Part shown: piece by piece, positions 9,204-19,200 of the stretch
How positions within the stretch are numbered: the first letter of the stretch is position 1
Layout: each line of letters begins with the position of its first letter
Assembly (NCBI RefSeq): GCF_009746565.1
Contig: NZ_WRPN01000001.1
Span: forward strand, 310,001 to 374,000
DNA: 64,000 nt
Direction of reading: 5' to 3'
Origin: Mariniflexile maritimum
GTDB taxonomy: Bacteria > Bacteroidota > Bacteroidia > Flavobacteriales > Flavobacteriaceae
Made by a program: the position numbers and the translations under genes
Notes under the pieces: generated by a model
What the model was told of the DNA's origin: nothing
Database searches by the model: none
The model's input: the letters and a program-made list of their open reading frames with translations, nothing else

Positions 9204-9653
9204 ATGAAAACAGCACAAACTGAAGCAAATTATGTAGCATGGCTTAGTGCCGAAAGCATGCATAATACGTCGCGTAACTGGCTATCGGAATTATTGTTTG
9301 TTAAAGACGAACAGGTGTTTTTCGATGATCTGATAAAATCTTACACCCTGCAACTTATAGATTCTAAGCATTTTGATAAGAGCAAAAAATTGGTCACAAA
9401 ATTGGCCATGATCCAGAAAGAAACCCTCACCCTAATTGAAACAGTGAAGGCACATGAACGCGATCTGGAAATTATGGTCGATAAAAAAGACCAACTTGAG
9501 GAAGAGTACAATTATAAAAATGCACACCGAGAACTAATCGTTTTGTTAAACGACTTTTTTGAGGCCTACCAATCCATAAAAAAACAGCTATATAAGTTAA
9601 TTAAGGGCATCATAAAAGAAACCAACCAAAAACGGTTATTGGAAAAATTTTAG
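9204..9653 (+). CDS. Small helical protein of unknown function
   Basis: The 149-residue product has no signal peptide or membrane segment. It is predicted by eye to be almost all helical, with a coiled-coil-like central stretch (residues 60-110, many Glu/Lys and heptad Leu/Ile) and a basic C-terminus (KLIKGIIKETNQKRLLEKF). An SRNWLSEL-like segment is near the N-terminus. The gene ends the stress cluster on the same strand, 75 bases after the beta-CASP RNase gene, and may be co-transcribed with it. No family is recognised. Confidence 0.7.
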   Translation: MKTAQTEANYVAWLSAESMHNTSRNWLSELLFVKDEQVFFDDLIKSYTLQLIDSKHFDKSKKLVTKLAMIQKETLTLIETVKAHERDLEIMVDKKDQLEEEYNYKNAHRELIVLLNDFFEAYQSIKKQLYKLIKGIIKETNQKRLLEKF

Positions 9654-9769
9654 TTAATCGTTCCATTTTTTTTAAAACATCTTTCAATACCAGAACCGTA
9701 TGTTTTAGGTTCGTTCAGTCTATTATTCTGTTTAAAATAAAAAAAAACATAAAAAATTCGATAAAACGC

Positions 9770-9799
9770 TTGTTTTTAACGTTTAATTACATAGATTTG
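9770..9799 (+). promoter_or_regulatory. Bacteroidota-type promoter for the 9826 gene
   Basis: A TTG at 9770-9772, a 19-nt spacer and TAGATTTG at 9792-9799 match the -33/-7 consensus TTG-N17-23-TAnnTTTG. The predicted transcription start is near 9803, leaving a leader of about 23 nt. Confidence 0.6.
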
Positions 9800-9825
9800 T
9801 TATATTAAACCCCAAAATCTTTGAA

Positions 9826-10272
9826 ATGAAAACAAATATTATTCTGTTAAGTGTTATTTTTATATTTATAACAGGCTATGGTTATGCCCAAAAAAAGAAC
9901 GAACCTAAAAGTATTATTAGCGAAAAAGTAGCCATAAAGAAATACCATAATAAAGAGGAATTGGAGCGCATGCAAAAAGGCGAACTGTTGGTGCTTTATA
10001 TGGAGCGCATGGAAGTTTTAATAAAAACACTGCCCTATATTGCGTTTGCTACCAAACCCGGCATAACAATGTCCACTTTAGGTATTCCCAATGATAACGA
10101 TAACAGAAAAATATTGGATAGCCAATTTGAGGCTACCAACGATTATTTAAAAGCTACCAACGAATTTCAATCTAGAATATTACCCTATTCTGATACTAGC
10201 AAGCTCATTTCTGCTATTTTATTTTATGAAGAAATAATGAAATCATTACATGAATACAGTGCTTACCATTAA
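9826..10272 (+). CDS. Small secreted protein of unknown function
   Basis: The 148-residue protein has a clear signal peptide ending ...GYGYAQ, then a polar, mostly helical mature domain (ELERMQKGELLVLYMERMEV, FEATNDYLKATNEFQ). There are no cysteines in the mature part and no C-terminal sorting signal, so it is probably soluble in the periplasm. It has its own consensus promoter and a strong terminator right after it, so it is likely monocistronic. The family was not recognised. Confidence 0.75.
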   Translation: MKTNIILLSVIFIFITGYGYAQKKNEPKSIISEKVAIKKYHNKEELERMQKGELLVLYMERMEVLIKTLPYIAFATKPGITMSTLGIPNDNDNRKILDSQFEATNDYLKATNEFQSRILPYSDTSKLISAILFYEEIMKSLHEYSAYH

Positions 10273-10324
10273 GTTGTATTTTAATAGTTAAACTACTAAT
10301 TGTTTTCCCCAAATAGTCATTTAA

Positions 10325-10358
10325 AAATCAAGCTAAATTACTGGCTTGATTTTTTTTT
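10325..10358 (+). terminator. Rho-independent terminator after the 9826 gene
   Basis: A 9-bp perfect stem AAATCAAGC / GCTTGATTT with a 10-nt loop is followed by a run of T, about 55 nt after the stop at 10272. It is the clearest feature of the 353-nt gene-free stretch 10273-10625; the rest holds AT-rich DNA and the promoter of the next gene. Confidence 0.85.
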
Positions 10359-10538
10359 GTCCCTATTTTAAAAATTTTAATGATGGAAAAAAGGTTTTTA
10401 TTTTTATGAAAATTAGGACACCAAAACCCAATAGATTATTAAAAATGAACGAACCTGTGTTTTTAATCCTTTAAAACTGCATTTCATCGATGTTATTTTT
10501 AGTGAAATCGAGAAATTTTGTGCATTTTGGCGAAATAA

Positions 10539-10570
10539 TTGGTATTTCATAGCATTATTTTTTATTTTTG
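10539..10570 (+). promoter_or_regulatory. Bacteroidota-type promoter for the 10626 gene
   Basis: TTG at 10539-10541, a 21-nt spacer and TATTTTTG at 10563-10570 fit the Bacteroidota sigma-A consensus. The start of transcription is expected near 10574, giving a leader of about 50 nt before the ATG at 10626. Confidence 0.6.
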
Positions 10571-10625
10571 AGAATTAATTAGTTGAAAAATCTTATTCGA
10601 TTTTTATAACAAAAAAACAGTCACT

Positions 10626-11960
10626 ATGAAAAACTTTACGCAACTGGTTTTAATATTTCTTTTGGTTATAGGAAATAGTTTTGCACAACAAGAAAAAGGA
10701 ATTATAGGTGCCAAAAATTGGTTATATAACTGGGCAGAATTTAAACCCAACCAAAAAGAGTACGACGAGCCCACCCAAATTTTAACGGGTACCATCGATA
10801 AAGACACCAAATTAACAAAACGTGATACTTACTTGTTGGTAGGCAACGTGTTTGTTACCAATAATGCCATTCTTAGCATTGAGCCCGGAACGGTTATACT
10901 ATGCGACTATGCATCCAAAGCTTCGCTTACAATATCAAAAGGTGCCAAAATAATGGCCGAAGGTTTAGAAACAGACCCAATTGTTTTTACTTCAAACCGC
11001 GGTGTTAAAAGATCGGGCGATTGGGGAGGTATCATTTTATTGGGCGATGCGCCTACCAATAAATTTGGAAATGGCTCGGTGGCATCGTATTATTCCGATT
11101 TGCCCACTTCTGCCTATGCCAACACCAATTATGGCGGTACTAACCTTGCCAGTAACTCAGGAATATTGCGGTTTGTACGCATAGAATTTGCTGGAAGGCG
11201 CATCAACAACTCAACCTACTTTAATGGCTTGTTATTGGCCGGTATTGGAAGCGAAACACACCTTGAAAACGTTATGGTAAGCTATTCCGCAGGAAACTCC
11301 TTCGAGGTTTGGGGCGGCGATGTTGATTTGGTTAAGGTCGTATCGTACAGGTCCAGTAGCAATGATTTTAAATTCAATTATGGTGCCCACAGCGAATTGG
11401 TAAATTCGTTGGCGGTGCGTTCGCCTTATGTGTCCAGCAGTAGTCGTGCAAGATGCTTGCAGGTAGCTTCGTACGACAAGAAAGAGGAAGTTGATTTCTC
11501 GAAAAAAGGAACGTTCGTTACTGCAAAAAACCTAACCTTTTTGAATGAAACCGATAACTTAAAAGCAGACATTGACAAAGGGTTGGTTAAAGAAGCCATT
11601 TATGTTGGTAATTCAGCGTCGTTAGACATGAACAAAAGTGTGGTATCAGGTTTTAACCCTGCGGTTTTGCTGGAAGAAACCATAAACATTAACCAAGAAA
11701 GTTTGGAAAAAATCAAGTTTGCCAATATGTATTTCAACAATTGCAACGGCAATATATTTGTAGAGAACAACTCGAATAATGAAGATTTGGAAAACTGGTA
11801 CGGCAATACTTCCTTTTTCAATGTGTATTCTAAAAGCAACAATGTAGAGACTTTTATTGATTTTGCAAATGAGAAAAAACCCGATTTTAGATTGAGGATT
11901 AATAAGATAATCGCTTCTAAAGATCATTTGGCATCGGAAGATTTGGGAATAGACAACTAA
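10626..11960 (+). CDS. Secreted beta-helix-like surface protein
   Basis: This 444-residue protein has a signal peptide (ending NSFAQ). Its mature region is dominated by short strands and turns typical of right-handed beta-helices: LSIEPGTVI, LTISKGAKIMAEG, PIVFTSN, DWGGIILLGDAP, FVRIEFAG, and LENVMVSYSAGNSFEVWGGDV. Similar proteins in Bacteroidota are usually cell-surface proteins of unknown role. There is no recognisable CHU_C or type A T9SS signal at the C-terminus, which ends ...ASEDLGIDN. It lies upstream of two T9SS cargo genes on the same strand, with 156 nt in between, so it is probably part of the same surface block though perhaps separately transcribed. Confidence 0.75.
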   Translation: MKNFTQLVLIFLLVIGNSFAQQEKGIIGAKNWLYNWAEFKPNQKEYDEPTQILTGTIDKDTKLTKRDTYLLVGNVFVTNNAILSIEPGTVILCDYASKASLTISKGAKIMAEGLETDPIVFTSNRGVKRSGDWGGIILLGDAPTNKFGNGSVASYYSDLPTSAYANTNYGGTNLASNSGILRFVRIEFAGRRINNSTYFNGLLLAGIGSETHLENVMVSYSAGNSFEVWGGDVDLVKVVSYRSSSNDFKFNYGAHSELVNSLAVRSPYVSSSSRARCLQVASYDKKEEVDFSKKGTFVTAKNLTFLNETDNLKADIDKGLVKEAIYVGNSASLDMNKSVVSGFNPAVLLEETININQESLEKIKFANMYFNNCNGNIFVENNSNNEDLENWYGNTSFFNVYSKSNNVETFIDFANEKKPDFRLRINKIIASKDHLASEDLGIDN

Positions 11961-12116
11961 AATAATGAACCATCAATTGATACATTAATAAAACACTAGG
12001 TCTTAACGCTTTCCTATTTATGTTCTCTCAAATTTAAGGAATTCTTTTTTCGGGCATAGTCCTTGGAATGGTGATAGTTTCTAGAAGTTTTATTTAAAAA
12101 GAAAATAATATCGCGC

Positions 12117-13556
12117 ATGAAGAATTTTACTTTTATTAATATTGCTGTTGTATTTTTTTTCTATTTTACGCTATCTGTAAATGGTCAAATAGTTATCGGG
12201 AAGCCAACCCTGGGTTTTAGTCAAGCCTGCGCAAGTGCTACTTTTAATACTTATGATGCTACGTTTACGTTTTCGCCCGTTTCGGCAATAACGGCAAACA
12301 ACCAATTTATCATAGAGCTTTCCGATGCCACCGGAAGTTTTGCTTCACCTACCACTGTTTTTACTTCGGCAACAAACGCGGTAACGGTTTCGCCAGCAAC
12401 CTTAAGTTTTTCGTTGCCAACTAATACCACTGGTGAAGCTTATAAAATTAGAATAAAAAGCACCGATCAAGCGGGCACCAGCGTTCCATCCAATGCATTT
12501 CCTGCTTATTATAAAATTCAGGACACACCATTTACCATCAATAATTTAATCGCTACTGGCGCCTATTGTGCAGGTGGAAGTTATTTGTTAACCATTGATA
12601 ATCCGGGTTATGGCAGCAACGATTCGCCTTTAAAATACCCAGCCCTAACCTATAATTGGTATAAAGAATCCAGTCCTACAACATCTATTTTTGTTGCCTC
12701 GGGAGCTAGTTTATCGGTTACTGTTCCCGGAACCTATTTTGTAAAAACCAATTACGGTTCGTGTACTTCAGAATCGTACTCAAATCGCGTAACCGTTACT
12801 GAGGCTACTTCGGGTGTAACGTCCTCAATCAGTTCCAGTTTGGGCAATCCATATTGTGCCGGCGAGGGTGCTACAACCTTAAGTGCCATAAAAGGAACAA
12901 GTTACCAATGGTTTAAGGAAGGGAAGGCCATAACTGGAGCCACCAACCAAATGTATGTAACCAATGAAGCGGGCAATTATGCGGTTACCATTAACTTGGG
13001 CAGTTGTGTTGCAAATGCTTCAATCAATTTAGAGAACAGTGGTTTTTCAAGCAGTATTGATGTGCCCGAGTTTAATGTTTTAAATGAAGGGGAAACCTTG
13101 ATTGCTACCGTTACAACCGATGCCACAAACCCGAAGTTTGAATGGTATTTTAATGAAACTCTTATTTCTGGAGCGTCTGCCAGTAGCCATCAAGTTACCC
13201 AAAGCGGAAATTATAAAGTGGTTATTTCACAAACCGATGGCTGTAATGCCTCAAACGAGTTTAGGTTTGCTGTAAGCGAACCGTTTCCCGATGTGGAAAA
13301 AATACCCAATTTAATAAGTCCGAATGGCGATGGCATCAATGATACGTGGGTTATCCCAAAAGCTTATGTTAGTGGCACCAATACAAACGTGGTTATTATG
13401 ACTTCGCAGGGTAAAATAGTGCTTCAAACAACAAATTACCAAAACAATTGGCCCGAAAACCAATTGGATTTTAAGGAGGTCAATCCTGTTTATTATTACA
13501 CTATTACAACCCCGAACAATAAAACAAGAAAAGGCTCCATAACGGTCGTAAAATAA
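12117..13556 (+). CDS. T9SS type B cargo protein with Ig-like domains and CHU_C sorting signal
   Basis: The 479-residue protein has a signal peptide (ending VNGQ), then several beta-sandwich/Ig-like units with recurrent WY...SG..Y.V and paired cysteines (YNWYKESS, YQWFKEGKAITGATNQMY, FEWYFNETLISGAS). From about residue 395 it has IPNLISPNGDGINDTWVIP, the gliding-motility-associated C-terminal (type B) signal recognised by T9SS. It should therefore be exported across the outer membrane and held at, or released from, the surface. The next gene, a PorP/SprF protein, starts one base after the stop codon, the usual arrangement for type B cargo and its outer-membrane partner. Confidence 0.9.
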   Translation: MKNFTFINIAVVFFFYFTLSVNGQIVIGKPTLGFSQACASATFNTYDATFTFSPVSAITANNQFIIELSDATGSFASPTTVFTSATNAVTVSPATLSFSLPTNTTGEAYKIRIKSTDQAGTSVPSNAFPAYYKIQDTPFTINNLIATGAYCAGGSYLLTIDNPGYGSNDSPLKYPALTYNWYKESSPTTSIFVASGASLSVTVPGTYFVKTNYGSCTSESYSNRVTVTEATSGVTSSISSSLGNPYCAGEGATTLSAIKGTSYQWFKEGKAITGATNQMYVTNEAGNYAVTINLGSCVANASINLENSGFSSSIDVPEFNVLNEGETLIATVTTDATNPKFEWYFNETLISGASASSHQVTQSGNYKVVISQTDGCNASNEFRFAVSEPFPDVEKIPNLISPNGDGINDTWVIPKAYVSGTNTNVVIMTSQGKIVLQTTNYQNNWPENQLDFKEVNPVYYYTITTPNNKTRKGSITVVK

Positions 13557-13557
13557 T

Positions 13558-16170
13558 ATGATAAAGCAACTGTGCTATATAGTTATAGGTTTCTGTTTTG
13601 TGCAGATGCTCCATTCTCAAGAGGATGGCGTTGTTGCTTTTAGCCTACCCGTAAGAAATTCGGTAAAATTCAATCGATACGCCATCAACCCAACCTTTAG
13701 TTTTGTGCGCGAACAAAATAAATACCTAAGTTTTACAAATAAGCGGGAATGGGTGCAATTTGATAACGCACCGCAAATCTATTTGTTCAGTTATGCGGGT
13801 AGGTTTGGTGAAAATACGGGTGCAGGTATTGGCCTGTTTCAGCAAAATTACGGCGTGTTAACTACCTTTGGCGGTGTGCTCAATTATGCCTACAATGTGG
13901 TGCTTGATAGAGATAGCAACCTCACTTTTGGTTTGAATTTAGGGGTTTACAAAAGTGGTATTAACCAAGGCGATGTGGTTATAAATTTTCCAGATCCTTC
14001 CTTGCAAAATGTACCTTCCAACATGCTTGTTACCATAAACCCGGGCATCAATTATGGTACTACGTTTCTCGATTTTGGCGTGTCGTTAAACAATTTGGTG
14101 CAGTATAATTTTAAAACCTCAAAGCTTATTGAAGAAAACCCCAAGCAAAGTGTGCAAGCCCATGTGATGTACACCGGATATGTTGAAAGTCGCGGGTTTT
14201 TCGATAGAAGTAAATTTTCAGGATTGGTACGTTCAGAATTCAAAAAAAACGAAACCGTCATTTCAGGAATTGCGATGCTTACTATTCCGAAAGGCCTATG
14301 GGCACAAACGGGTTATAATACCTTATACGGACTTTCAGCAGGTATTGGCATAAACCTTACCAGTCAAATTGCTTTGGAGTATAATTATGAAAAAGAAGTA
14401 GGGGATATGGCAACTTTTGGCAGTTCACACGAAGTTACTTTGGCCTATAAATTCAATAAGCGGGAACGCTACAATTATAGTGATGACGATGAAGAAGAAG
14501 CCTTGTTTACATCCTCAAGAAAGCCAAAAATTGTAAAACGGGGCGTTGCATCGGGCGTGAACGTTGATAGAAAAGCTATTGCTGCTGAAAAAGCACAGGC
14601 AAGGGCAGAAGCTGCTGCTTTGCAAAAAGCCAAAGAAGATGCCAGAAAACAATCCATTGAAGAAGCACGCGTTAAAGCAGAGGCCGCTTCAAGGTTAAAA
14701 TCAGAACAAGAGGCACAGGCGAAGTTGGAAGCGGAAACCAAACTTAAATTGGCACAGGAAGCCCAAGCCAAAGAAGAAGCCAGACTAAAAACAGAGCGGG
14801 AAGCCCAAGCCAAAGCAGCCGAAGAAAACAGAATCAGGTTGGCAGAAGAAGCACGCGTAAAAGCAGAAGCCGCTTCAAAATTAAAATCTGAACAAGAAGC
14901 AAAGGCGAAGTTGGAAGCGGAAACCAAACTTAAATTGGCACAGGAGGCCAAAGCCAAAGAAGAAGCCAGACTAAAAACAGAACAGGAAGCCCAAGCCAAA
15001 GCAGCCGAAGAAAACAGACTCAGGTTGGCAGAAGAAGCACGCGTAAAAGCAGAAGCCGCTTCAAGATTAAAATCTGAACAAGAGGCACAGGCGAAATTGG
15101 AAGCGGAAACCAAACTTAAATTGGCACAGGAGGCCAAAGCCAAAGAAGAAGCCAGACTAAAAGCAGAGCAGGAAGCCCAAGCCAAAGCAGCCGAAGAAAA
15201 CAGAATCAGGTTGGCAGAAGAAGCACGCGTAAAAGCAGAAGCCGCTTCAAAATTAAAATCTGAACAAGAAGCACAACAAAAAGCAGCTATTGAAACGGAA
15301 GCAAAAGAAGCCGAGGTAGCAGTTGAAACACCGTTACCCATGGACGAGACAACCAAATCGGTTGAAGCGTTACTAACAAAATTGAACGAAACCGTAGCCA
15401 GCAAAGAGCAAGATTTAAAAGATTTAAAACAGGAAAACGATTTAAGTGAGCAAGGTATCCAAACCACGCCAAAACCATTTAAAAGTGTATCGGCGGAAAA
15501 TGCTGCTTTGGAATCCTTAAAAGTTCAAATTGATGATGTTATAGAAGCTCAGGGTTTAAAAATAGCTACATTAGAAAACCGCTACAAAGAGCGATTAAAA
15601 ACGGTTCCAAGTGCACAAGATTCAATTGCAACCATTTATCTGAACGAAATTGAAATACTAAAAGCGGCACAAGCCAAGGCCAAACGTTCTAAAGAGAGTC
15701 TGGTTTCAGAATTGGAACAAATTAAAATAGCCACCGAGATTGAGCGTAAGCGCCGTATAAAACGTGCAGCGTACGATAATGAGGAAGATCGCTACCACAA
15801 AGACAGGGCTGCATTAAACGTTATCAAACAAACCACTCCTGAAAGCAATGTGCCACTTACGGAGGCCGATTTTGATTTTGGCGAAGAACAAAGCAGCAAC
15901 ATCCAAATTGTAAAAGAGGTTAAAAATGTTGCTAGTGGTTATTATATGGTTATTGCGGTGCACAGCGATGTTGAAAAACGCGATGCCTTTTTAACCAAAG
16001 CAGTTGCTGCCGGACAAAAAAATATTAATTTCTTTTATGATGTTACCACAAGCAAATACTACATCTATTACGAAAAATTTGACGATATAGAAACCGCCAT
16101 AAATGCCATGGAAACCAAAGAGAAAACTCCGTACAACAAAAAAATGTCGTTAGTAAAAATTGAAAACTAA
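13558..16170 (+). CDS. PorP/SprF-family outer-membrane protein fused to long coiled coil and SPOR-like domain
   Basis: This is an 870-residue composite protein. Residues 1-20 form a signal peptide and about 20-305 form a PorP/SprF beta-barrel (INPTFSFVREQNKYLSF, GLFQQNYGVLTTFGG, LGVSLNNL). Residues 340-575 are an Ala/Glu/Lys-rich coiled coil of three and a third 62-residue repeats, TolA-like. A second helical stretch spans 590-760. Residues about 792-868 resemble a SPOR peptidoglycan-binding domain (SGYYMVIAVHSDVEKRDAFL, then YYIYYEKFDDIETAINAME). Ordinary PorP/SprF proteins end after about 300-330 residues, so the tail of more than 500 residues is unusual. It would reach from the outer membrane through the periplasm to the cell wall. 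It is coupled to the preceding type B cargo gene. Confidence 0.85.
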   Translation: MIKQLCYIVIGFCFVQMLHSQEDGVVAFSLPVRNSVKFNRYAINPTFSFVREQNKYLSFTNKREWVQFDNAPQIYLFSYAGRFGENTGAGIGLFQQNYGVLTTFGGVLNYAYNVVLDRDSNLTFGLNLGVYKSGINQGDVVINFPDPSLQNVPSNMLVTINPGINYGTTFLDFGVSLNNLVQYNFKTSKLIEENPKQSVQAHVMYTGYVESRGFFDRSKFSGLVRSEFKKNETVISGIAMLTIPKGLWAQTGYNTLYGLSAGIGINLTSQIALEYNYEKEVGDMATFGSSHEVTLAYKFNKRERYNYSDDDEEEALFTSSRKPKIVKRGVASGVNVDRKAIAAEKAQARAEAAALQKAKEDARKQSIEEARVKAEAASRLKSEQEAQAKLEAETKLKLAQEAQAKEEARLKTEREAQAKAAEENRIRLAEEARVKAEAASKLKSEQEAKAKLEAETKLKLAQEAKAKEEARLKTEQEAQAKAAEENRLRLAEEARVKAEAASRLKSEQEAQAKLEAETKLKLAQEAKAKEEARLKAEQEAQAKAAEENRIRLAEEARVKAEAASKLKSEQEAQQKAAIETEAKEAEVAVETPLPMDETTKSVEALLTKLNETVASKEQDLKDLKQENDLSEQGIQTTPKPFKSVSAENAALESLKVQIDDVIEAQGLKIATLENRYKERLKTVPSAQDSIATIYLNEIEILKAAQAKAKRSKESLVSELEQIKIATEIERKRRIKRAAYDNEEDRYHKDRAALNVIKQTTPESNVPLTEADFDFGEEQSSNIQIVKEVKNVASGYYMVIAVHSDVEKRDAFLTKAVAAGQKNINFFYDVTTSKYYIYYEKFDDIETAINAMETKEKTPYNKKMSLVKIEN
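14662..15275 (+). repeat. 186-bp in-frame tandem repeat (about 3.3 copies)
   Basis: Copies spaced exactly 186 bp apart (62 codons) can be aligned on GCACGC at 14665, 14851, 15037 and 15223. They are almost identical in DNA, differing at scattered bases only, and encode the Glu/Ala/Lys coiled coil of the PorP fusion protein. Since 186 is divisible by 3, copy-number change would keep the frame and lengthen or shorten the rod. Confidence 0.9.
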
Positions 16171-16247
16171 ACTATGAAACAGAATTAAGTACATCATTCT
16201 TTTTCTTCATCCCAAATCAGGAAAAGGAATGGCTAAATAACACCACT

Positions 16248-19200
16248 ATGAAAAAACCTACTTATTTAAAAACTGGATTTCTTATTTTATCGCTCTTATT
16301 GGGTTTTCTTTCTTTTGCCCAAAACCTTGTGCCATTTGTTCCCAGATACGATGAAGCTATTAAAGGCGATATGCTTTTAATAGGTAATAGCAATTTAGGG
16401 GTGCATCCTACAAACCCCTATTCTGGCACCAATAACAACGAGAGCAGCACCAACCGAGACCGGATGGTGTATGTTGATATAGATAGCGATAGCAATACCT
16501 TTAATTCCAGTAGTGCCGATTTGGATGTGCCCAACAATGTTAACTGTTACAAAATTGTGTATGCTGGCTTGTATTGGAGTGCCGTAGTGAAAGGCAATAC
16601 CCCCATGGCAAACATAAAGTTTAAAACTCCGGGAAGTAGCAATTACATCGACATTACAGGAACGGAAATTTATTATCAAAATTCTACAGACAATAGAAAC
16701 TCCAATACCTTTGCTTATTATAAAGATGTAACAAGTATTTTAACGGCTTTAAGCAATCCAGAAGGCACCTATACCGTTGCTAATATCTCTTCAAATACAT
16801 CTTCCATGATGACTACGGGTAGAAATACCGAAGGCTTATCGGCAGGATGGTCGCTTTTCGTTATTTATGAAGACCCACTTTTACCAAGTAAATACATTAC
16901 TTCGTTTGATGGGTTTACAAAAATTGATAATGTGGCACCCAACAATCAGCAGAGTTTTAATATCAGTGGTTTTAAAACCATACCCGTTGGGCCCGTGCGG
17001 GCCAAATATGCATTTAGTGCTTTGGAAGGCGATAGAAGCTGGACCCAGGATTATCTGGAAATTAACGGTACAAAAATAAGTGCTACAACTTCAACAGGAA
17101 CAACCATCCGTCCGAATAATAACTTTTTTAACAGTACGGTTTCAATCATCGACCCCCTTACCAATGCCCCTGTGCTTTTTACCGACAGAAATCCTTCAAG
17201 TGCAAACACCTTGGGGTTTGATGCCGGTATTATAAATATTCCCAATGCGGGCAACAGTTTAATTCATAACGGCGATACGTCGGCTACCATCAAGTTAGGT
17301 ACTAATACCGATATTTATTATTTCTACTTTAGTGCCTTTGCTATTGAAATAATTGCGCCCAAAATCATACTTACCAAAATTGTTGAAGATACCGCAGGCA
17401 ACAATATTGGTGGCACGTTAGTGAATTTAGGCGATGAACTTAATTACGTTATAGGGTTTCAAAATACAGGAAATGATGATGCCACCGATTTAACGATTAG
17501 GGACATCCTCCCAACAAACATTGTTTTTAATTACCCTGCGGATATTGTATCGCTACCCTCGGGTGTTACCGTGCAAAGTTACAATCCAGCAACACGAGAG
17601 ATTGTTTTTAGGGTAAACAGATCGGTGGTTGAAGAAAACGACCCTTTGTTGGAAATCCGTTTTAAAGTAACGGTAGTAAAAACGTGCAGTTTATTAAGTG
17701 ATGCCTGTTCCAATATCATAACCAATCAAGCCTATGCAACTTATAAAGGCACGATAAACCCTACGTTTACCATTTCAGACGACCCAAGTTTTAGTACCAA
17801 TACCGGGTGTTTATTAACCCCCGGGGCTACCAATTTTTTGGCAGATATTAATTGTAGTTTCAATGAAGATGTGATATTGTGTGGGGCAAGTACGGTTTTA
17901 ACCGCCGGAAATGGATATGATTCGTATTCATGGTCAACAAGTCCAACAGGAACGCCGGTAATAGGTACCACGCAATCCATTACGGTAACAAGTATTGGCA
18001 CCTATTATGTTCGTAACACGGCCACAGCGCCCTGTCAATCTACCAATCAAGTGTTTAATGTAATTACTTATGGTGTCAATTCCACAAATCCGGTCATTCC
18101 TTTTGCAGATGAAGTAGTTACGTGTCCAAATGATGGCAAAAAATTACCCAACATCTTTTTGTGTGGTGCCAACGATGCGCGTTTCATTCAAACCAATATT
18201 ACCGATACGTCTTCCATTATATGGGAAAAACTAAACGAAGCCAGTTGTTCGGCCGTTGCAGTTGAAGATTGTGCCAATGAGGACGCCGCATGTACTTGGA
18301 ATCAAGTGGCAACGGGCCCAAACTATAATGCTGATACTGCGGGACAGTACCGGCTTACCTTAAATTATACCGGTGGCTGTTTTAGCCAGTATTATTTCAA
18401 TGTGTATGAAAATCTGTTAATTCCAACAGCTACTACAAGAGATATATATTGTACCACGCCGGGTCAAATTACCGTTGGTGGCGTACCTAGTGGTTATGAG
18501 TTTAGCATCGATGGTGTAAACTATCAACCTAGTAATGTATTTTCAATCACGACTCCTGGAATTTACAGTATTTATGTAAAACAAATTGGTGTAACGCCCA
18601 ATCCATGTATCTTTTCAGTGCCCGATGTACAAATAAGACAACGCGATTTTACGGTTTCAACCAGTATAACCCAACCGTTATGCCACGATGAAAAAGGAAG
18701 TGTAAAATTGGCGGCCAATGATGTGCGTCCGCAATATTTCTTCTCCATTTCGCAAGGAGCAACCTTGATTAACAGCGTGGGCCCCATTATGGAAAGCGAT
18801 TATACCTTTGCAAACTTAAACCCCGGAACATATTCGGCTACCATTTCAACGGAAGATGGATGTACGGAAACTGTAACCTTTGATATAATAAATCCACCTT
18901 TATTAACCGCTACTTCGGCCATTACAAAACCATTAACATGTACCGATGGCGAAATTACCGTTTACCCTGTTGGCGGAACGCCTCCCTATTATTATTTTGT
19001 AAATAGCACGACCGATTTTCAGGCAACACCAGTAATTACAGTTGCTACGGCAGGTATCTATAATATTACGGTGGTCGATTCCAATAATTGTTCTGCGGAA
19101 ACCTCTATTACAGTAGCGGCCATACCAGCACCTAATTTTAATGTAAGCCAATCCAATATTTTATGTACAAACGCCAATGATGGTACGATAAGCATCAATG

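Noticed and set aside
14662-15275. CRISPR-like or satellite array
   Set aside because: The 186-bp units are contiguous, in frame and code for a coiled coil; there are no spacers or cas genes.
14475-15467. A 330-codon open frame on the minus strand
   Set aside because: It lies entirely antisense to the repeated coiled coil of the PorP fusion gene. Its low-complexity Ala/Ser composition is the mirror of Glu/Ala/Lys codons, and it has no credible start context.
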